From Desulfovibrio sp. (GTDB lineage: Bacteria > Desulfobacterota > Desulfovibrionia > Desulfovibrionales > Desulfovibrionaceae): a stretch of 64,000 nt of DNA. Positions 27,199-34,337 of this stretch are shown here, piece after piece. How positions within the stretch are numbered: position 1 is the stretch's first letter; each line of letters starts with the position of its first letter. The notes below the pieces were generated by a model that saw nothing but the letters and a program-made list of their open reading frames with translations, was not told the origin of the DNA and did not search any database. The position numbers and the translations under genes are program-made. The stretch is taken from contig JACQYS010000011.1 in assembly GCA_016208105.1 (NCBI GenBank), forward strand, positions 1 to 64,000, given 5' to 3'.

Positions 27199-27231
27199 AA
27201 GGGGTTTGGTCTTTCGGGACCAAACCCCTTT
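27199..27231. terminator. Hairpin between the small secreted protein and the phage-like block
   Basis: A perfect 13-base-pair stem, AAGGGGTTTGGTC at 27199-27211 with 27218-27230, has a six-base loop. The T tail is weak on both strands; it probably ends the plus-strand gene. Confidence 0.6.
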
Positions 27232-27337
27232 CGCGTCTGCCGCCTGGGCGGACTTCACCATGGACAGCCCGGCCTTCCTCAACGCTCTTTTGCGAAAAAG
27301 GCCGGCGGATCACCCACCGGCCCCAGGTTGCATACTT

Positions 27338-27850
27338 CTAGTAGAACTTGAAGATTTTCACCAAGCCCGTCACCGGCAGGCCGCCGGAAGTGACGGTCAC
27401 CTTGTTCTTGTCGCCGGTGCCCAGGTACAGGTTGCTCCCGTTGGCGGTGTAGATGGTGGAGCTTACCGGGTTGGTCTCCTCGGCCCTCTGATTCAGCCGG
27501 TACATGAAATGGCCCGCGTAGCTGTAGTAGGAACCCTCGATGTGGAAGTAAGCCAGGGGGCCGGAGCCGATGAGGTTGGGCGGAACAAGGCCGTGCGACC
27601 CGTAAAGCACGTCGGTGCTGGTCTGGAGCACATGCCGGGCCACGTGGTTGTGGATGCGGTAGTGGTTGGCGTCCGTGTCGCCGTCAACCAGCATCCTCAG
27701 CGGATTGGCGTTGGCAACGAGCGCCGAGCCCCTGAAGAAGAAGCCGGACCAGTCCTCCAGGTCGATGTCGAAGCATACGGGCTCGTTCGCGAATTGCTCG
27801 TGGAAGGTGAGTTCCATCGGGTGCCCGGTGATCAAGTCGTCCCACGCCAT
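27338..27850 (-). CDS. Hypothetical protein of a phage-like block, 170 residues
   Basis: A soluble protein starting MAWDDLITGHPMELTFHEQF, with aromatic-rich beta-like segments (DWSGFFFRGSALVAN and EGSYYSYAGHFMYRLNQ) and a C-terminal beta region ending LVKIFKFY. The start has an AGGAGG site. No family is recognised; the composition resembles small virion or tail-associated proteins, but that is only an impression. It is the last gene of a leftward group (28757 to 27338) that begins near a repressor operator. Confidence 0.65.
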   Translation of the reverse strand: MAWDDLITGHPMELTFHEQFANEPVCFDIDLEDWSGFFFRGSALVANANPLRMLVDGDTDANHYRIHNHVARHVLQTSTDVLYGSHGLVPPNLIGSGPLAYFHIEGSYYSYAGHFMYRLNQRAEETNPVSSTIYTANGSNLYLGTGDKNKVTVTSGGLPVTGLVKIFKFY

Positions 27851-27973
27851 ACAATCCTCCTGTGTTTCTGGGGTGGTTGCCCCGTTTGCGACGCTGTTTC
27901 CGAAAAGTGCGTCATGTCGGGCCGTTGCCCGCTTTGGCCCGGCAACGCCGCCAGCGGGGCCTTCCCGCAGGCG

Positions 27974-28321
27974 CTAGTAGCCGACGCTTCGCCAGGCGGC
28001 GTCCAGCCCGCTCATGATCGGGTCCTTGGTCCAGGCTTCCAGCAGGGCCTCGGTGTGCGGGCAGGGGATCTGCGTGATGGGCTGGAGGCACGGCTCGCGC
28101 GGACGCTCCACCTTGCGCTTGGCGTACCTGGCATTGGGCTCGCGCCCCGCCTTGGCAGCGTCCAGCAGCTCCTCCACCGTGAAGCCGTAGCGGATGCCGT
28201 TTCTGGCCAGGTAGACCGAGTGGAAGTCCTTTTTGAGCACCTGGAAGTTCTCGGCCTTGCGCACCTGCAGGGTGTCGCTCACCTCGTAGCGGGAGAATCC
28301 GGGGATGGGGCGCCAGGCCAC
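27974..28321 (-). CDS. NUMOD4-motif protein without an HNH nuclease domain
   Basis: A 115-residue protein. It opens with a NUMOD4 signature (WRPIPGFSRYEVSDTLQVRK), a short module normally found on phage and homing HNH endonucleases for DNA contact. A helical segment FTVEELLDAAKAG follows, but no HNH or other catalytic motif is present. The GTG start at 28321 lies two bases after the stop of the preceding gene with a GGAAGGA site, so translation is coupled; the longer ATG frame from 28411 overlaps that gene and is rejected. Probably phage-derived. Confidence 0.65.
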   Translation of the reverse strand: MAWRPIPGFSRYEVSDTLQVRKAENFQVLKKDFHSVYLARNGIRYGFTVEELLDAAKAGREPNARYAKRKVERPREPCLQPITQIPCPHTEALLEAWTKDPIMSGLDAAWRSVGY

Positions 28322-28323
28322 GG

Positions 28324-28632
28324 CTACCGTCCTTCCCTGGCGGCGCGCCAGGCGTCTGCCCTCTGGTGCCAGCCCTCGTCCGGCCCCATGCCGGCCACGA
28401 ACTCGCGCCACACGGCCTTGTCGATAACGGCCTCGAAGGCCCGCATGTCCGCGTCGTCCATGCTCCGCAAGGCCTCGAACCCCTGGGGATCGTCCGCCAG
28501 CGTGCCGTCCTCGTGGTAGGGCCGGGCCTTCATGGAGGTGACGGAGTAATGAAGCGGGGCCTTGGGCGGGAAGCTCACCAGGGCCTCGATCCGCCAGGTG
28601 CCGATGTCGGCCGTTACCTCCACGCAGCGCAT
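28324..28632 (-). CDS. Hypothetical protein, 102 residues
   Basis: A small acidic protein starting MRCVEVTADIGTWRIEALVSF, with DMRAFEAVIDKAVWREFVAG near the end. No motif is recognised. Its ATG directly follows the stop of the small membrane protein gene, and its own stop is two bases from the NUMOD4 gene, giving a tightly packed three-gene operon typical of phage. The longer open frame to 28932 is a shadow. Confidence 0.6.
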   Translation of the reverse strand: MRCVEVTADIGTWRIEALVSFPPKAPLHYSVTSMKARPYHEDGTLADDPQGFEALRSMDDADMRAFEAVIDKAVWREFVAGMGPDEGWHQRADAWRAAREGR

Positions 28633-28634
28633 GC

Positions 28635-28757
28635 TCACCGGAGCGCTTCCGTGAAGATGGGCTCGAGCCACAGGAGAGCCAGGGCGGCCAGCACGGCGGC
28701 CGTGAACACGAAGGTGAAGAACACTTCCCAATGGATGGCTTGCATGAGTTTTCGCAT
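28635..28757 (-). CDS. 40-residue single-pass membrane protein
   Basis: Sequence MRKLMQAIHWEVFFTFV then AAVLAALALLWLEPIF: one hydrophobic helix with a basic N-terminus. The ATG at 28757 has AAGGAAGG six bases upstream; an ATG two codons earlier overlaps that site. It heads the leftward operon. Size and topology would suit a holin-like or toxin-like peptide, but there is no lysis gene next to it and no function is claimed. Confidence 0.55.
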   Translation of the reverse strand: MRKLMQAIHWEVFFTFVFTAAVLAALALLWLEPIFTEALR

Positions 28758-29106
28758 GGTCATCCTTCCTTTTTGGACGCACCCCTCCCACGACGGGCTC
28801 GCGCCAGCCTGAAGCAGCCAGTCCGAATGATGTGACGAGCGATGCGGGCGCCCCGAACGCACTGGCGCACGTGGGGCGCCCGCCGACTTGCCGCCCCCGG
28901 CAACACCACGCTCCGGGGGGTAAGTGTTTCATTTCGTTCCGCTAGGTCCCCAGCCGCCTGGCGCATCCTGCGCCAACCTGTCCGTCTCGACGCGCGCCCG
29001 CTTGGATTGCAGCCTTCCCCTTCCCGCCGTGGCCTCTTGTTTGGCCTTGGCCCCCGTGGGGTTTGGGTCGTTCGCATGGCCTCACCGCGTTTGGCTCGCC
29101 GGGAAA
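28758..29106. other. Leader or gap before the leftward phage-like operon
   Basis: No gene is supported. A possible leftward promoter, TTTACA-N17-TATATG, lies at 29107-29135, so this would be a leader of about 350 bases before the first start codon at 28757. Confidence 0.3.
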
Positions 29107-29159
29107 CATATAGAAGATAATCCTCTTGTTGTAAATATCAAAAAAGAGGATTATCCTCG
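29107..29159. promoter_or_regulatory. Divergent promoters overlapped by repressor-type palindromes
   Basis: AGAAGA-TAA-TCCTCT at 29112-29126 and AGAGGA-TTA-TCCTCG at 29145-29159 form two near-palindromic 15-mers. A larger perfect 12-base inverted repeat joins 29116-29127 with 29144-29155. A leftward TTTACA-N17-TATATG promoter and a rightward TTGTAA-N17-TATCCT promoter both overlap these sites. A further half-site, TAATCCTCT, lies at 29292-29300. Confidence 0.5.
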
Positions 29160-29370
29160 CTTAGAAGAGGTAGGGATTCTATAGGATAAACGAATTATTT
29201 TGGTGAGTCAGGCAGTAACTGAAGACTGGCGGGGATTTTGCAAATATTGTTTTCTATACATGCGCGCCGTACGCAAAAGAGGAGAATGACATAATCCTCT
29301 AAGCGTATTCGTAGAAATAAGGCGGTACGACGCTTTCGTGGGGACCTTAATCGGGAATGGAGTATCGAGA

Positions 29371-29565
29371 ATGGCGTTTCTGAAGTTTTCGAGCGATAGC
29401 GATCTGAGTGAAAATCTCGACTTGTCTATAAAGTTCCTGGAGGCGGTCAGCCGGGCGATCCAGTGCGACGCCACGGACGAGGCAGATGTGGCTATCCTGG
29501 CCCTTTCCCAGGAGGTGGTGTGTAAGTCCTTGCGCGGCCTATTGTCCGCCAGCGGGCTTCTCTGA
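29371..29565 (+). CDS. Hypothetical protein, 64 residues
   Basis: Sequence starts MAFLKFSSDSDLSENLDLS and ends with a helical SLRGLLSASGLL; it is soluble and has no recognised motif. A GGAG site lies nine bases before the ATG. The last 27 bases overlap the convergent repressor gene. It is downstream of the 29107-29159 operator cluster, so it may belong to the phage control region. Real but unknown, or a chance frame. Confidence 0.45.
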   Translation: MAFLKFSSDSDLSENLDLSIKFLEAVSRAIQCDATDEADVAILALSQEVVCKSLRGLLSASGLL

Positions 29566-29889
29566 TCGTCTGCCCTGCTTCTCGCGGCACGTGGGGGAAG
29601 GGTCGTCCCGTTCAAGATCCCAGCCGTTTTTCAGGGCGTAGTCCACTTCTATGAGCAGAGCGTGCAGGGGTTCGCCCACCACGTCGGCCAGGGCGATGGC
29701 TTCGCCAAGATTCAGACGCTGGGGTTTCTTGGGGCGGTCAAAATTTCGTATGTCGCGCCAGGTGTTCACTCCGTTCTTGCGGTCGGAGAAGGCCGTATTG
29801 GCCGCCTTGGAGTGGTTGATGCCCGCTTCCTTCAACTTCTTGCAGATGATGCTTACGAAGCAGCGTTCGACGACGTAGCCCCTGTCCAT
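29539..29889 (-). CDS. Phage-type repressor-like DNA-binding protein
   Basis: A 116-residue protein with a helix-turn-helix-like region: CKKLKEAGINHSKAANTAF, then TWRDIRN, then LNLGEAIALADVVGEPLHALL. This order resembles Cro/CI-type XRE domains found in phage regulators. A basic C-terminal tail follows. The start has AAAGGAGG five bases upstream; the longer open frame to 30117 has no support. It is divergent from the replication genes and flanked on both sides by AGAGGA-N3-TCCTCT palindromes, the expected layout of a lysogeny switch. No peptidase (LexA-like) domain is present. Confidence 0.6.
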   Translation of the reverse strand: MDRGYVVERCFVSIICKKLKEAGINHSKAANTAFSDRKNGVNTWRDIRNFDRPKKPQRLNLGEAIALADVVGEPLHALLIEVDYALKNGWDLERDDPSPTCREKQGRRSEKPAGGQ

Positions 29890-29956
29890 CACGCCTCCTT
29901 TGGTTAGCTTATAATTAGCTGATAATCCCCTAGCTGTCTTCCGGACAAATTCCTCC

Positions 29957-29985
29957 TTGTCTGCCAGAGGAATATCCTCTAAATA
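29957..29985 (+). promoter_or_regulatory. Rightward promoter with operator in its spacer
   Basis: TTGTCT at 29957-29962 and TAAATA at 29980-29985 are 17 bases apart. The perfect palindrome AGAGGAATATCCTCT at 29966-29980 fills the spacer, so a bound repressor would block the replication operon. Confidence 0.5.
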
Positions 29986-30087
29986 CCCTCCATGAACATC
30001 ATGTCGCTCCGGCGCGCTGGAAAATCCACCCGCCAACATATGTGGCAAGCGCCGCGCAAAGTAAACAGGACCGCTGGGGAGTAGGGC

Positions 30088-30534
30088 GTGCCGCTTGAAT
30101 GCCGCCAGTGCGCGCACAACATGGCGCCCCCGCCGTATTTCTGCATGGCCGGCGTCACCTGGGTTGCCGGGCTATGCCGGTGTCCGGAGTTCAGGCCTGC
30201 CGCATCCGCCAAGAAAAAGGCCAACGAGGTTGTTCACGTGAACGAAGACCACTCCCTTTTGCCCGGGGCTAGCACGGAAGTGCAGTTGAACCACGCCGAC
30301 GCAAGGGCCCGCAGGCAGGCCGAGCTCCAGGCCAGGGGCAAGCCCTGGACCTGCGCCAAGCGCAGAATAGCCGTCACCCGTGAGCGCTGCGCCATGGACA
30401 AGATCGCAGCCGTGGGCGCGGGCGTTCAGGGCCATCCCTGCCGCGAGTGCGGGCTGCCGCTCGCCCTCAAGTGGGTAACCAGGGACGATCTGTCCCGGGC
30501 CTTGCGGGCGTGCGAACGCGAGGAGCGGGGGTAG
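30088..30534 (+). CDS. Cysteine-rich protein of the phage-like replication operon
   Basis: A 148-residue protein with several Cys pairs: C-x2-C at the N-terminus (LECRQCAHN), a CRCPEF segment, and CREC near the C-terminus, suggesting zinc binding. The middle is basic and helical. The start is GTG with GGGGAG six bases upstream. It is the first gene of a rightward operon whose next member starts five bases after its stop. The role is probably nucleic-acid binding in phage replication, but no family is recognised. Confidence 0.6.
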   Translation: MPLECRQCAHNMAPPPYFCMAGVTWVAGLCRCPEFRPAASAKKKANEVVHVNEDHSLLPGASTEVQLNHADARARRQAELQARGKPWTCAKRRIAVTRERCAMDKIAAVGAGVQGHPCRECGLPLALKWVTRDDLSRALRACEREERG

Positions 30535-30539
30535 GGCGG

Positions 30540-31649
30540 ATGCGCGCGCGGCAATTGAAGCCCGGATTCTTCAAGAACGAGGACCTGGCCGAGTGCTCCC
30601 CCTGGGCCCGGCTGGTCTTCGCCGGGCTGTGGACCATGGCGGACCGGGCCGGAAGGCTGGAGGACCGCCCCAAGCGCATCAAGGCCGAGCTTCTGCCGTT
30701 CGACCCCGAGCCCATCCTCCCCATCCTGGACGAGCTGGAGCGCTGGGGGTTCGTCAGGCGTTATAGGGCGGACGGGCGCGACCTCATGTGGATTCCCAGG
30801 TTCGGCGCCCATCAGAACCCGCACAAGAACGAGAAGGAGAGCGAGCTGCCGCCCCATCCGGACGACCCGTGGGGACAGGCGGACGATCATGGCGCGAACG
30901 GGCCTAACGGCCGTGACGGTACCGGTCACGACGGCGCACCAGACGGGCACGGTGCCAGCACGGTGCAGGCACGGTGCGAATTCGGAACCCGCCGGGCCTC
31001 TTCTCCGACTCCCTCATCTCCTAAAGCTTCTTCTCCGAACACGTCTTCTCCGATGCATGGGGCAAAGGTTCCTGCCCGGTCGCGGCCCCATGCGGCCGCT
31101 CTCCTCTCAGAGCCGCCCGGGCCCGTGTCCGGTTACGCGCCAGGCGAAAGAAGCGACGCAAGGGGAGGGGGAAGGGTGGATGCCTACGAGGCCCAGGCCT
31201 ATGCGGTCTCGCTGGAGATCCAGCAGATCGGCGAGGGCTATCCGCCCGAGCGGTTCGATCCGGGCGCGGCGGACACGGCCCTGAAGGAGCTCTCCAGACG
31301 CCGCCAGTGGCCTGGGCTTGGCCGGGTGCTTGATGATCTCACGGCCAGGCTCGCAAGCGACCAGTGGACCCGCGAGAACGGACGCTTCGCGCCCATGCTG
31401 TCGCGCTACATCCGCGAGCGCATGTGGCTGATGAAGGTGCCCGAAGCCAGGGCCGAGCCGGACAGGTTCGCGTCGCCCGAGTCCAAGGCCATCGACGACA
31501 TCGCCGAAAAACTGCGCCGAAAGGAGCACACACATGAACAGCCTGAATTGCCGGATGGTGACCCCGCAAAGCGCCCTGGAAGTGCTGCAGCGCCTGGCGC
31601 TGCATTTCCCCCAGTCCAAGCAGGTGAGCGTGCTGGACCTGCTGGCTGA
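30540..31649 (+). CDS. Phage replisome organiser-like protein
   Basis: A 369-residue protein. The N-terminal 100 residues form a winged-helix-like region (MRARQLKPGFFKNEDLAEC, then WARLVFAGLWTMADRAGRLEDRP, and GFVRRYRADGRDLMWIPRF) seen in phage DnaD/replication-initiation proteins. A long low-complexity linker rich in S, P, G and H follows, then a helical C-terminal domain with LKELSRRRQWPGL. Such proteins bind the origin and recruit the helicase loader. The next gene, a helicase-loader homologue, starts inside its 3' end. The ATG at 30540 has a GGAG site. Confidence 0.7.
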   Translation: MRARQLKPGFFKNEDLAECSPWARLVFAGLWTMADRAGRLEDRPKRIKAELLPFDPEPILPILDELERWGFVRRYRADGRDLMWIPRFGAHQNPHKNEKESELPPHPDDPWGQADDHGANGPNGRDGTGHDGAPDGHGASTVQARCEFGTRRASSPTPSSPKASSPNTSSPMHGAKVPARSRPHAAALLSEPPGPVSGYAPGERSDARGGGRVDAYEAQAYAVSLEIQQIGEGYPPERFDPGAADTALKELSRRRQWPGLGRVLDDLTARLASDQWTRENGRFAPMLSRYIRERMWLMKVPEARAEPDRFASPESKAIDDIAEKLRRKEHTHEQPELPDGDPAKRPGSAAAPGAAFPPVQAGERAGPAG

Positions 31650-31926
31650 GGATTACGCCCGGGCCTGCCGGGACATGACCCGGGAGGACTTCGAGGAGGC
31701 GGCGCTCAAGTGCCTGGAAACGGCCAGGTATTTCCCCACCGTGGCCAGCCTGCGCGAGGCCTGGGACGAGAACAGGGCGCAGAGGCGCCGGATGGATGCC
31801 GAGGGCCGCGAACGTGAGGGAGGCCTTCGAGGCGAGCGGGGCTGCGAGGGTGAGATGTGTACGGACCGGGCCCGTGAGGTGCTGGAGGCCTTGAGGTTCG
31901 GGCACCGCCCGGGATTTATGCAATAG
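31534..31926 (+). CDS. Phage helicase loader-like protein (G39P type)
   Basis: A 130-residue protein whose first 75 residues (ALEVLQRLALHFPQSK, then EDYARACRDMTREDFEEAAL, TARYFPTVASLREAW) match the N-terminal fold of the phage SPP1 G39P helicase loader/inhibitor family. The C-terminus is charged and probably flexible, as in G39P, where it contacts the helicase. It has an AAGGAG site eight bases upstream and overlaps the replisome organiser by 116 bases in another frame. Together they make a complete origin-melting/loading pair without a helicase in the window. Confidence 0.7.
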   Translation: MNSLNCRMVTPQSALEVLQRLALHFPQSKQVSVLDLLAEDYARACRDMTREDFEEAALKCLETARYFPTVASLREAWDENRAQRRRMDAEGREREGGLRGERGCEGEMCTDRAREVLEALRFGHRPGFMQ

Positions 31927-31962
31927 GTCAAACGACTAACCGCGAGGGCAGGGGAGATGGAG

Positions 31963-32145
31963 ATGATGAGGTTCGACCTGGTGGGACGCAAGGCCATCCT
32001 GCACTACCTGAAGCTCACCAACTGGGGTCAGGTGGAGAGCCGCATCCGCCGGGGCCTGCCCGTGGTGAAGGAAGCCGGGGAGCTGCGCTGGCTTGCCTGC
32101 TCGAAGGATTTGGACGCGTGGATAGTGCCGCCGCCCAAGGGGTGA
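31963..32145 (+). CDS. Small excisionase-like HTH protein
   Basis: About 60 residues: MMRFDLVGRKAILHYLKLTN, then WGQVESRIRRGLPVVKEAGEL and LDAWIVPP. The pattern of a recognition helix followed by W..w.s.LDAWI is that of AlpA/excisionase-type winged helices. Three ATG codons lie close together at 31957-31968; the second is chosen because AGGGGAG lies six bases before it. It ends the rightward phage-like operon. Confidence 0.6.
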   Translation: MMRFDLVGRKAILHYLKLTNWGQVESRIRRGLPVVKEAGELRWLACSKDLDAWIVPPPKG

Positions 32146-32192
32146 GAGGCGGGAACTAGCGGGCCGGGATTTTCAGCCCGGCCCTGCGAACT

Positions 32193-32492
32193 CTAAGTCT
32201 GCTTACGGTGTTCCATGTACTGGCGCAGCACGTTGTTGATCATCGTCTGGTAACCACGTTTCCCGCCTGTTTCTTCCTTGAAAAAAGCGATTACATCTTC
32301 ATCAAGAAACATATGAACATCCTTTTTTTTGATGATGTTTGGTTTAATGCTTCCCCAGGGAACAGCCCTGGCGAACATCTCCCGGGGAACAGGCTGGGCG
32401 TCGGGGTCTTCAAGAGCGGCCTGGCGCAACTGCTCAGGGGATTTCTTTCGAATTGTCTCTAACTCGCTGTGAGTCTTTTTCTTATTTCCCAT
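32193..32492 (-). CDS. brnA: BrnA family antitoxin
   Basis: A 99-residue antitoxin. The C-terminal half is the BrnA ribbon-helix-helix domain (KKDVHMFLDEDVIAFFKE, then GYQTMINNVLRQYM). BrnA neutralises the BrnT ribonuclease and represses the operon. The start chosen at 32492 has GAGG ten bases upstream and overlaps the end of brnT by eleven bases; an ATG at 32516 would overlap further. Toxin-first gene order is the rule for brnTA. Confidence 0.85.
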   Translation of the reverse strand: MGNKKKTHSELETIRKKSPEQLRQAALEDPDAQPVPREMFARAVPWGSIKPNIIKKKDVHMFLDEDVIAFFKEETGGKRGYQTMINNVLRQYMEHRKQT

Positions 32493-32763
32493 AATAGTAT
32501 TGCCTCTCATCCTCATCCGCTGGACGGAACGAAATAATTCGAATGATGTTTGGTTCCCGTAATGTGAATACCACTATCACAATGATGTCTTCGAGTTCTC
32601 CGAATCCGACGTAACGAACCTCATCGTAGTCATTGCGGTCATCGGTGACCACCAGCAACGTGTCGGTAAAAAGCGGCTTCGCATCTTCGAAGTCCAACCC
32701 ATGCTTGCGAAGGTTGAAGGCTCGTTTCTTGGGGTCCCAATCGAACTCGTACTCGTCACTCAT
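32482..32763 (-). CDS. brnT: BrnT family ribonuclease toxin
   Basis: A 93-residue RelE-fold toxin of the BrnT family. Diagnostic segments are FDWDPKKRAFNLRKHGLDFEDA near the N-terminus, DYDEVRYVGFG in the middle, and IIRIISFRPADEDER near the C-terminus, including the conserved R and E residues used for RNA cleavage. No ribosome site precedes the ATG: a TTGACA-N16-TACATT promoter ends six bases before it, so the transcript should start at the ATG and be leaderless. Confidence 0.88.
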   Translation of the reverse strand: MSDEYEFDWDPKKRAFNLRKHGLDFEDAKPLFTDTLLVVTDDRNDYDEVRYVGFGELEDIIVIVVFTLREPNIIRIISFRPADEDERQYYYGK

Positions 32764-32797
32764 TGATTAAATGTACATATAAATGGGTTGTTGTCAA
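32764..32797 (-). promoter_or_regulatory. Leaderless promoter of brnTA
   Basis: On the minus strand TTGACA (32792-32797), a 16-base spacer and TACATT (32770-32775) are followed by six bases and then the ATG. The palindrome ATGTACAT at 32771-32778 overlaps the -10 and may be part of the BrnA operator. Confidence 0.65.
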
Positions 32798-32957
32798 TGG
32801 CCTCTTCGCGGAGGCGGAAATGCCACCTTTGAAGAATCGCCAAGGGATGGCGCGGATAGGCGCAAGTGCTCCGCCGGTCTCCCCGGTGTATGGGGGGTGT
32901 GTATCAACCGCGGGCCGGGTTTCCCGCCCGCCAAAAAGCAGCAGAAAGGAGTTCAAT

Positions 32958-33425
32958 ATGAAGAAGATCATGCCGGTTCTTTGCGCATTGGCCCTGGCCC
33001 TGGCGCTTGCCGCGCCCGGCGTCATGGCCCAGACCACCACCTCGGGCGGACAGGCCTTGGTCCCGCCATTTCACCTGTTCTATTCGAGCTCAACCGAGCG
33101 CATCGACTTCTCGCTGCAGGTGGCGAACCTGTCCAACGACAGTATACACGTGCGGATAACATACATTGATCAGAACGGCACGGTGGCCAAGACTGAAGAG
33201 TTCGACCTTGGCGCAAAGCAGGCATGGGGTTCCTCGCTGTCCACAGCCTCGACTCCGGGCACCACACCCCTGGTGTTCTACGCGTCCGTGGAATGGACAG
33301 GCCCGTTCAGCACCCGCAAGCCCATGATCGCGCACGCCTACACCCGCTACTATGTCCAGTCGGGCTCCAACTACAGGGCTCAGGACGTCAATTCCCTTCC
33401 CATAAACTGCGGCCTGCCCTTCTAG
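32958..33425 (+). CDS. Secreted hypothetical protein, 155 residues
   Basis: A signal peptide (KIMPVLCALALALALAAPGVMA) is followed by a mature beta-rich domain of about 130 residues starting QTTTSGGQALVPPFHLF. It has regions such as DFSLQVANLSNDSIHVRI that look like an immunoglobulin-like or pilus-associated beta sandwich, but no family is certain. The ATG at 32958 has an AAAGGAG site; the open frame upstream to 32763 is rejected. It ends at the terminator at 33522. Confidence 0.75.
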   Translation: MKKIMPVLCALALALALAAPGVMAQTTTSGGQALVPPFHLFYSSSTERIDFSLQVANLSNDSIHVRITYIDQNGTVAKTEEFDLGAKQAWGSSLSTASTPGTTPLVFYASVEWTGPFSTRKPMIAHAYTRYYVQSGSNYRAQDVNSLPINCGLPF

Positions 33426-33521
33426 AGTTCGTCAGTTCATAGGGCATAGCCCCTAACCCTTCCCACGCCTATTGTCTCTTTCCCAGCCATTGCGGCCAGT
33501 TCGCGCCATCCCAAAACGATA

Positions 33522-33563
33522 AAGCGCCCCACGGCGAAATGTGTCCGTGGGGCGCTTCATTTG
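33522..33563. terminator. Terminator between the secreted protein and higA
   Basis: A 13-base-pair stem, AAGCGCCCCACGG at 33522-33534 with 33545-33557, has a ten-base loop and T-rich sequence after it. It can serve both convergent genes. Confidence 0.75.
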
Positions 33564-33590
33564 TTCCGCCTTAGGCCAACCCTTCATCGC

Positions 33591-33914
33591 TCATCCGTGA
33601 TTCAAGTCCTCGAATTTTTTAATGGAGATGCTGTGATCCGGGAACCTGGCCACAATATCCAGGCTCCCGCCCATGGCTTCCACAAAGCGCCGCAAGGTGC
33701 TCACGTACATGTCCGTGCGTTTTTCAATTTTCGCCACGGACGCCTGGCCGATGCTCAACACCTGGGCAAGTTCCTCTTGTGAAAGACGCCTTGCCTTGCG
33801 CAGTTCGGCCAGGTCCATTTCTTCACGCAGCAGATTCGACTTTTGTTTTACCCGCTCCTGCGCTTCGGCAGACATGGCCGCGCGCAGCTTTGCGAAAGAG
33901 TTTCTACCTGCCAT
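33591..33914 (-). CDS. higA: HigA-like antitoxin (XRE family)
   Basis: A 107-residue protein whose C-terminal part is a Cro/CI helix-turn-helix: LRKARRLSQEELAQVLSIGQ, ASVAKIEKR, then VSTLRRFVEAMGGSLDIVAR. The N-terminal 40 residues are helical and probably contact the toxin. XRE antitoxins with this late MGG-LDIVA feature pair with HigB/RelE toxins of the Gp49-like family. It overlaps the upstream toxin gene by eleven bases and is read after it. Confidence 0.85.
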   Translation of the reverse strand: MAGRNSFAKLRAAMSAEAQERVKQKSNLLREEMDLAELRKARRLSQEELAQVLSIGQASVAKIEKRTDMYVSTLRRFVEAMGGSLDIVARFPDHSISIKKFEDLNHG

Positions 33915-34266
33915 GGTGTTTATCCTTCATTAATTCTTCAAGATGTTCGTCGTAAAGCCTGTCCGCAACGGGAACCATTCTTTCATAAAACCTGTCGTCG
34001 CCTGTCTTGTCGCCGCCAATAAGGAGAATCGCTGTGCGTGAGGGGTCGAATGCATAGAATACTCGAATCGGATGGCCTCCGCTTTGTATCCGCAATTCGC
34101 GCATATGCGAATGCCTCGACGATTCAACACCGCTTGAAAACGGAAACGGAAGATTCGGCCCCCTGCGTTCGAGTTCGCCAACGGTTGCGGCGATGTCTTC
34201 TTGTTCTGACCCAAGAGTCGCCCACCACTCGCCGAATTCGTCCGTGTACTCAACTTCCCATGCCAT
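33904..34266 (-). CDS. higB: HigB/RelE-type toxin (phage Gp49-like)
   Basis: A 120-residue RelE-superfamily protein. Family landmarks are WEVEYTDEFGEWWATL at the N-terminus, LRIQSGGHPIRVFYAFDPSRTAILLIGGDKTG, and a C-terminal helix RMVPVADRLYDEHLEELM. Such toxins cleave ribosome-bound mRNA. The promoter ends six bases before the ATG and there is no ribosome site, so the message appears leaderless, exactly as for brnT. The convergent/divergent neighbours are unrelated, so it is an independent module. Confidence 0.87.
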   Translation of the reverse strand: MAWEVEYTDEFGEWWATLGSEQEDIAATVGELERRGPNLPFPFSSGVESSRHSHMRELRIQSGGHPIRVFYAFDPSRTAILLIGGDKTGDDRFYERMVPVADRLYDEHLEELMKDKHHGR

Positions 34267-34300
34267 GGATGGAATGTATTCTTTGGAAGGAATATGTCAA
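34267..34300 (-). promoter_or_regulatory. Leaderless promoter of higBA
   Basis: On the minus strand TTGACA (34295-34300), a 16-base spacer and TACATT (34273-34278) are followed by six bases and the ATG. The hexamers and spacings are identical to those of brnTA, but the spacer sequences differ. Confidence 0.65.
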
Positions 34301-34337
34301 CGATCTTTTCCTGGCTGCAAAAAGATGTGACAGAGTG

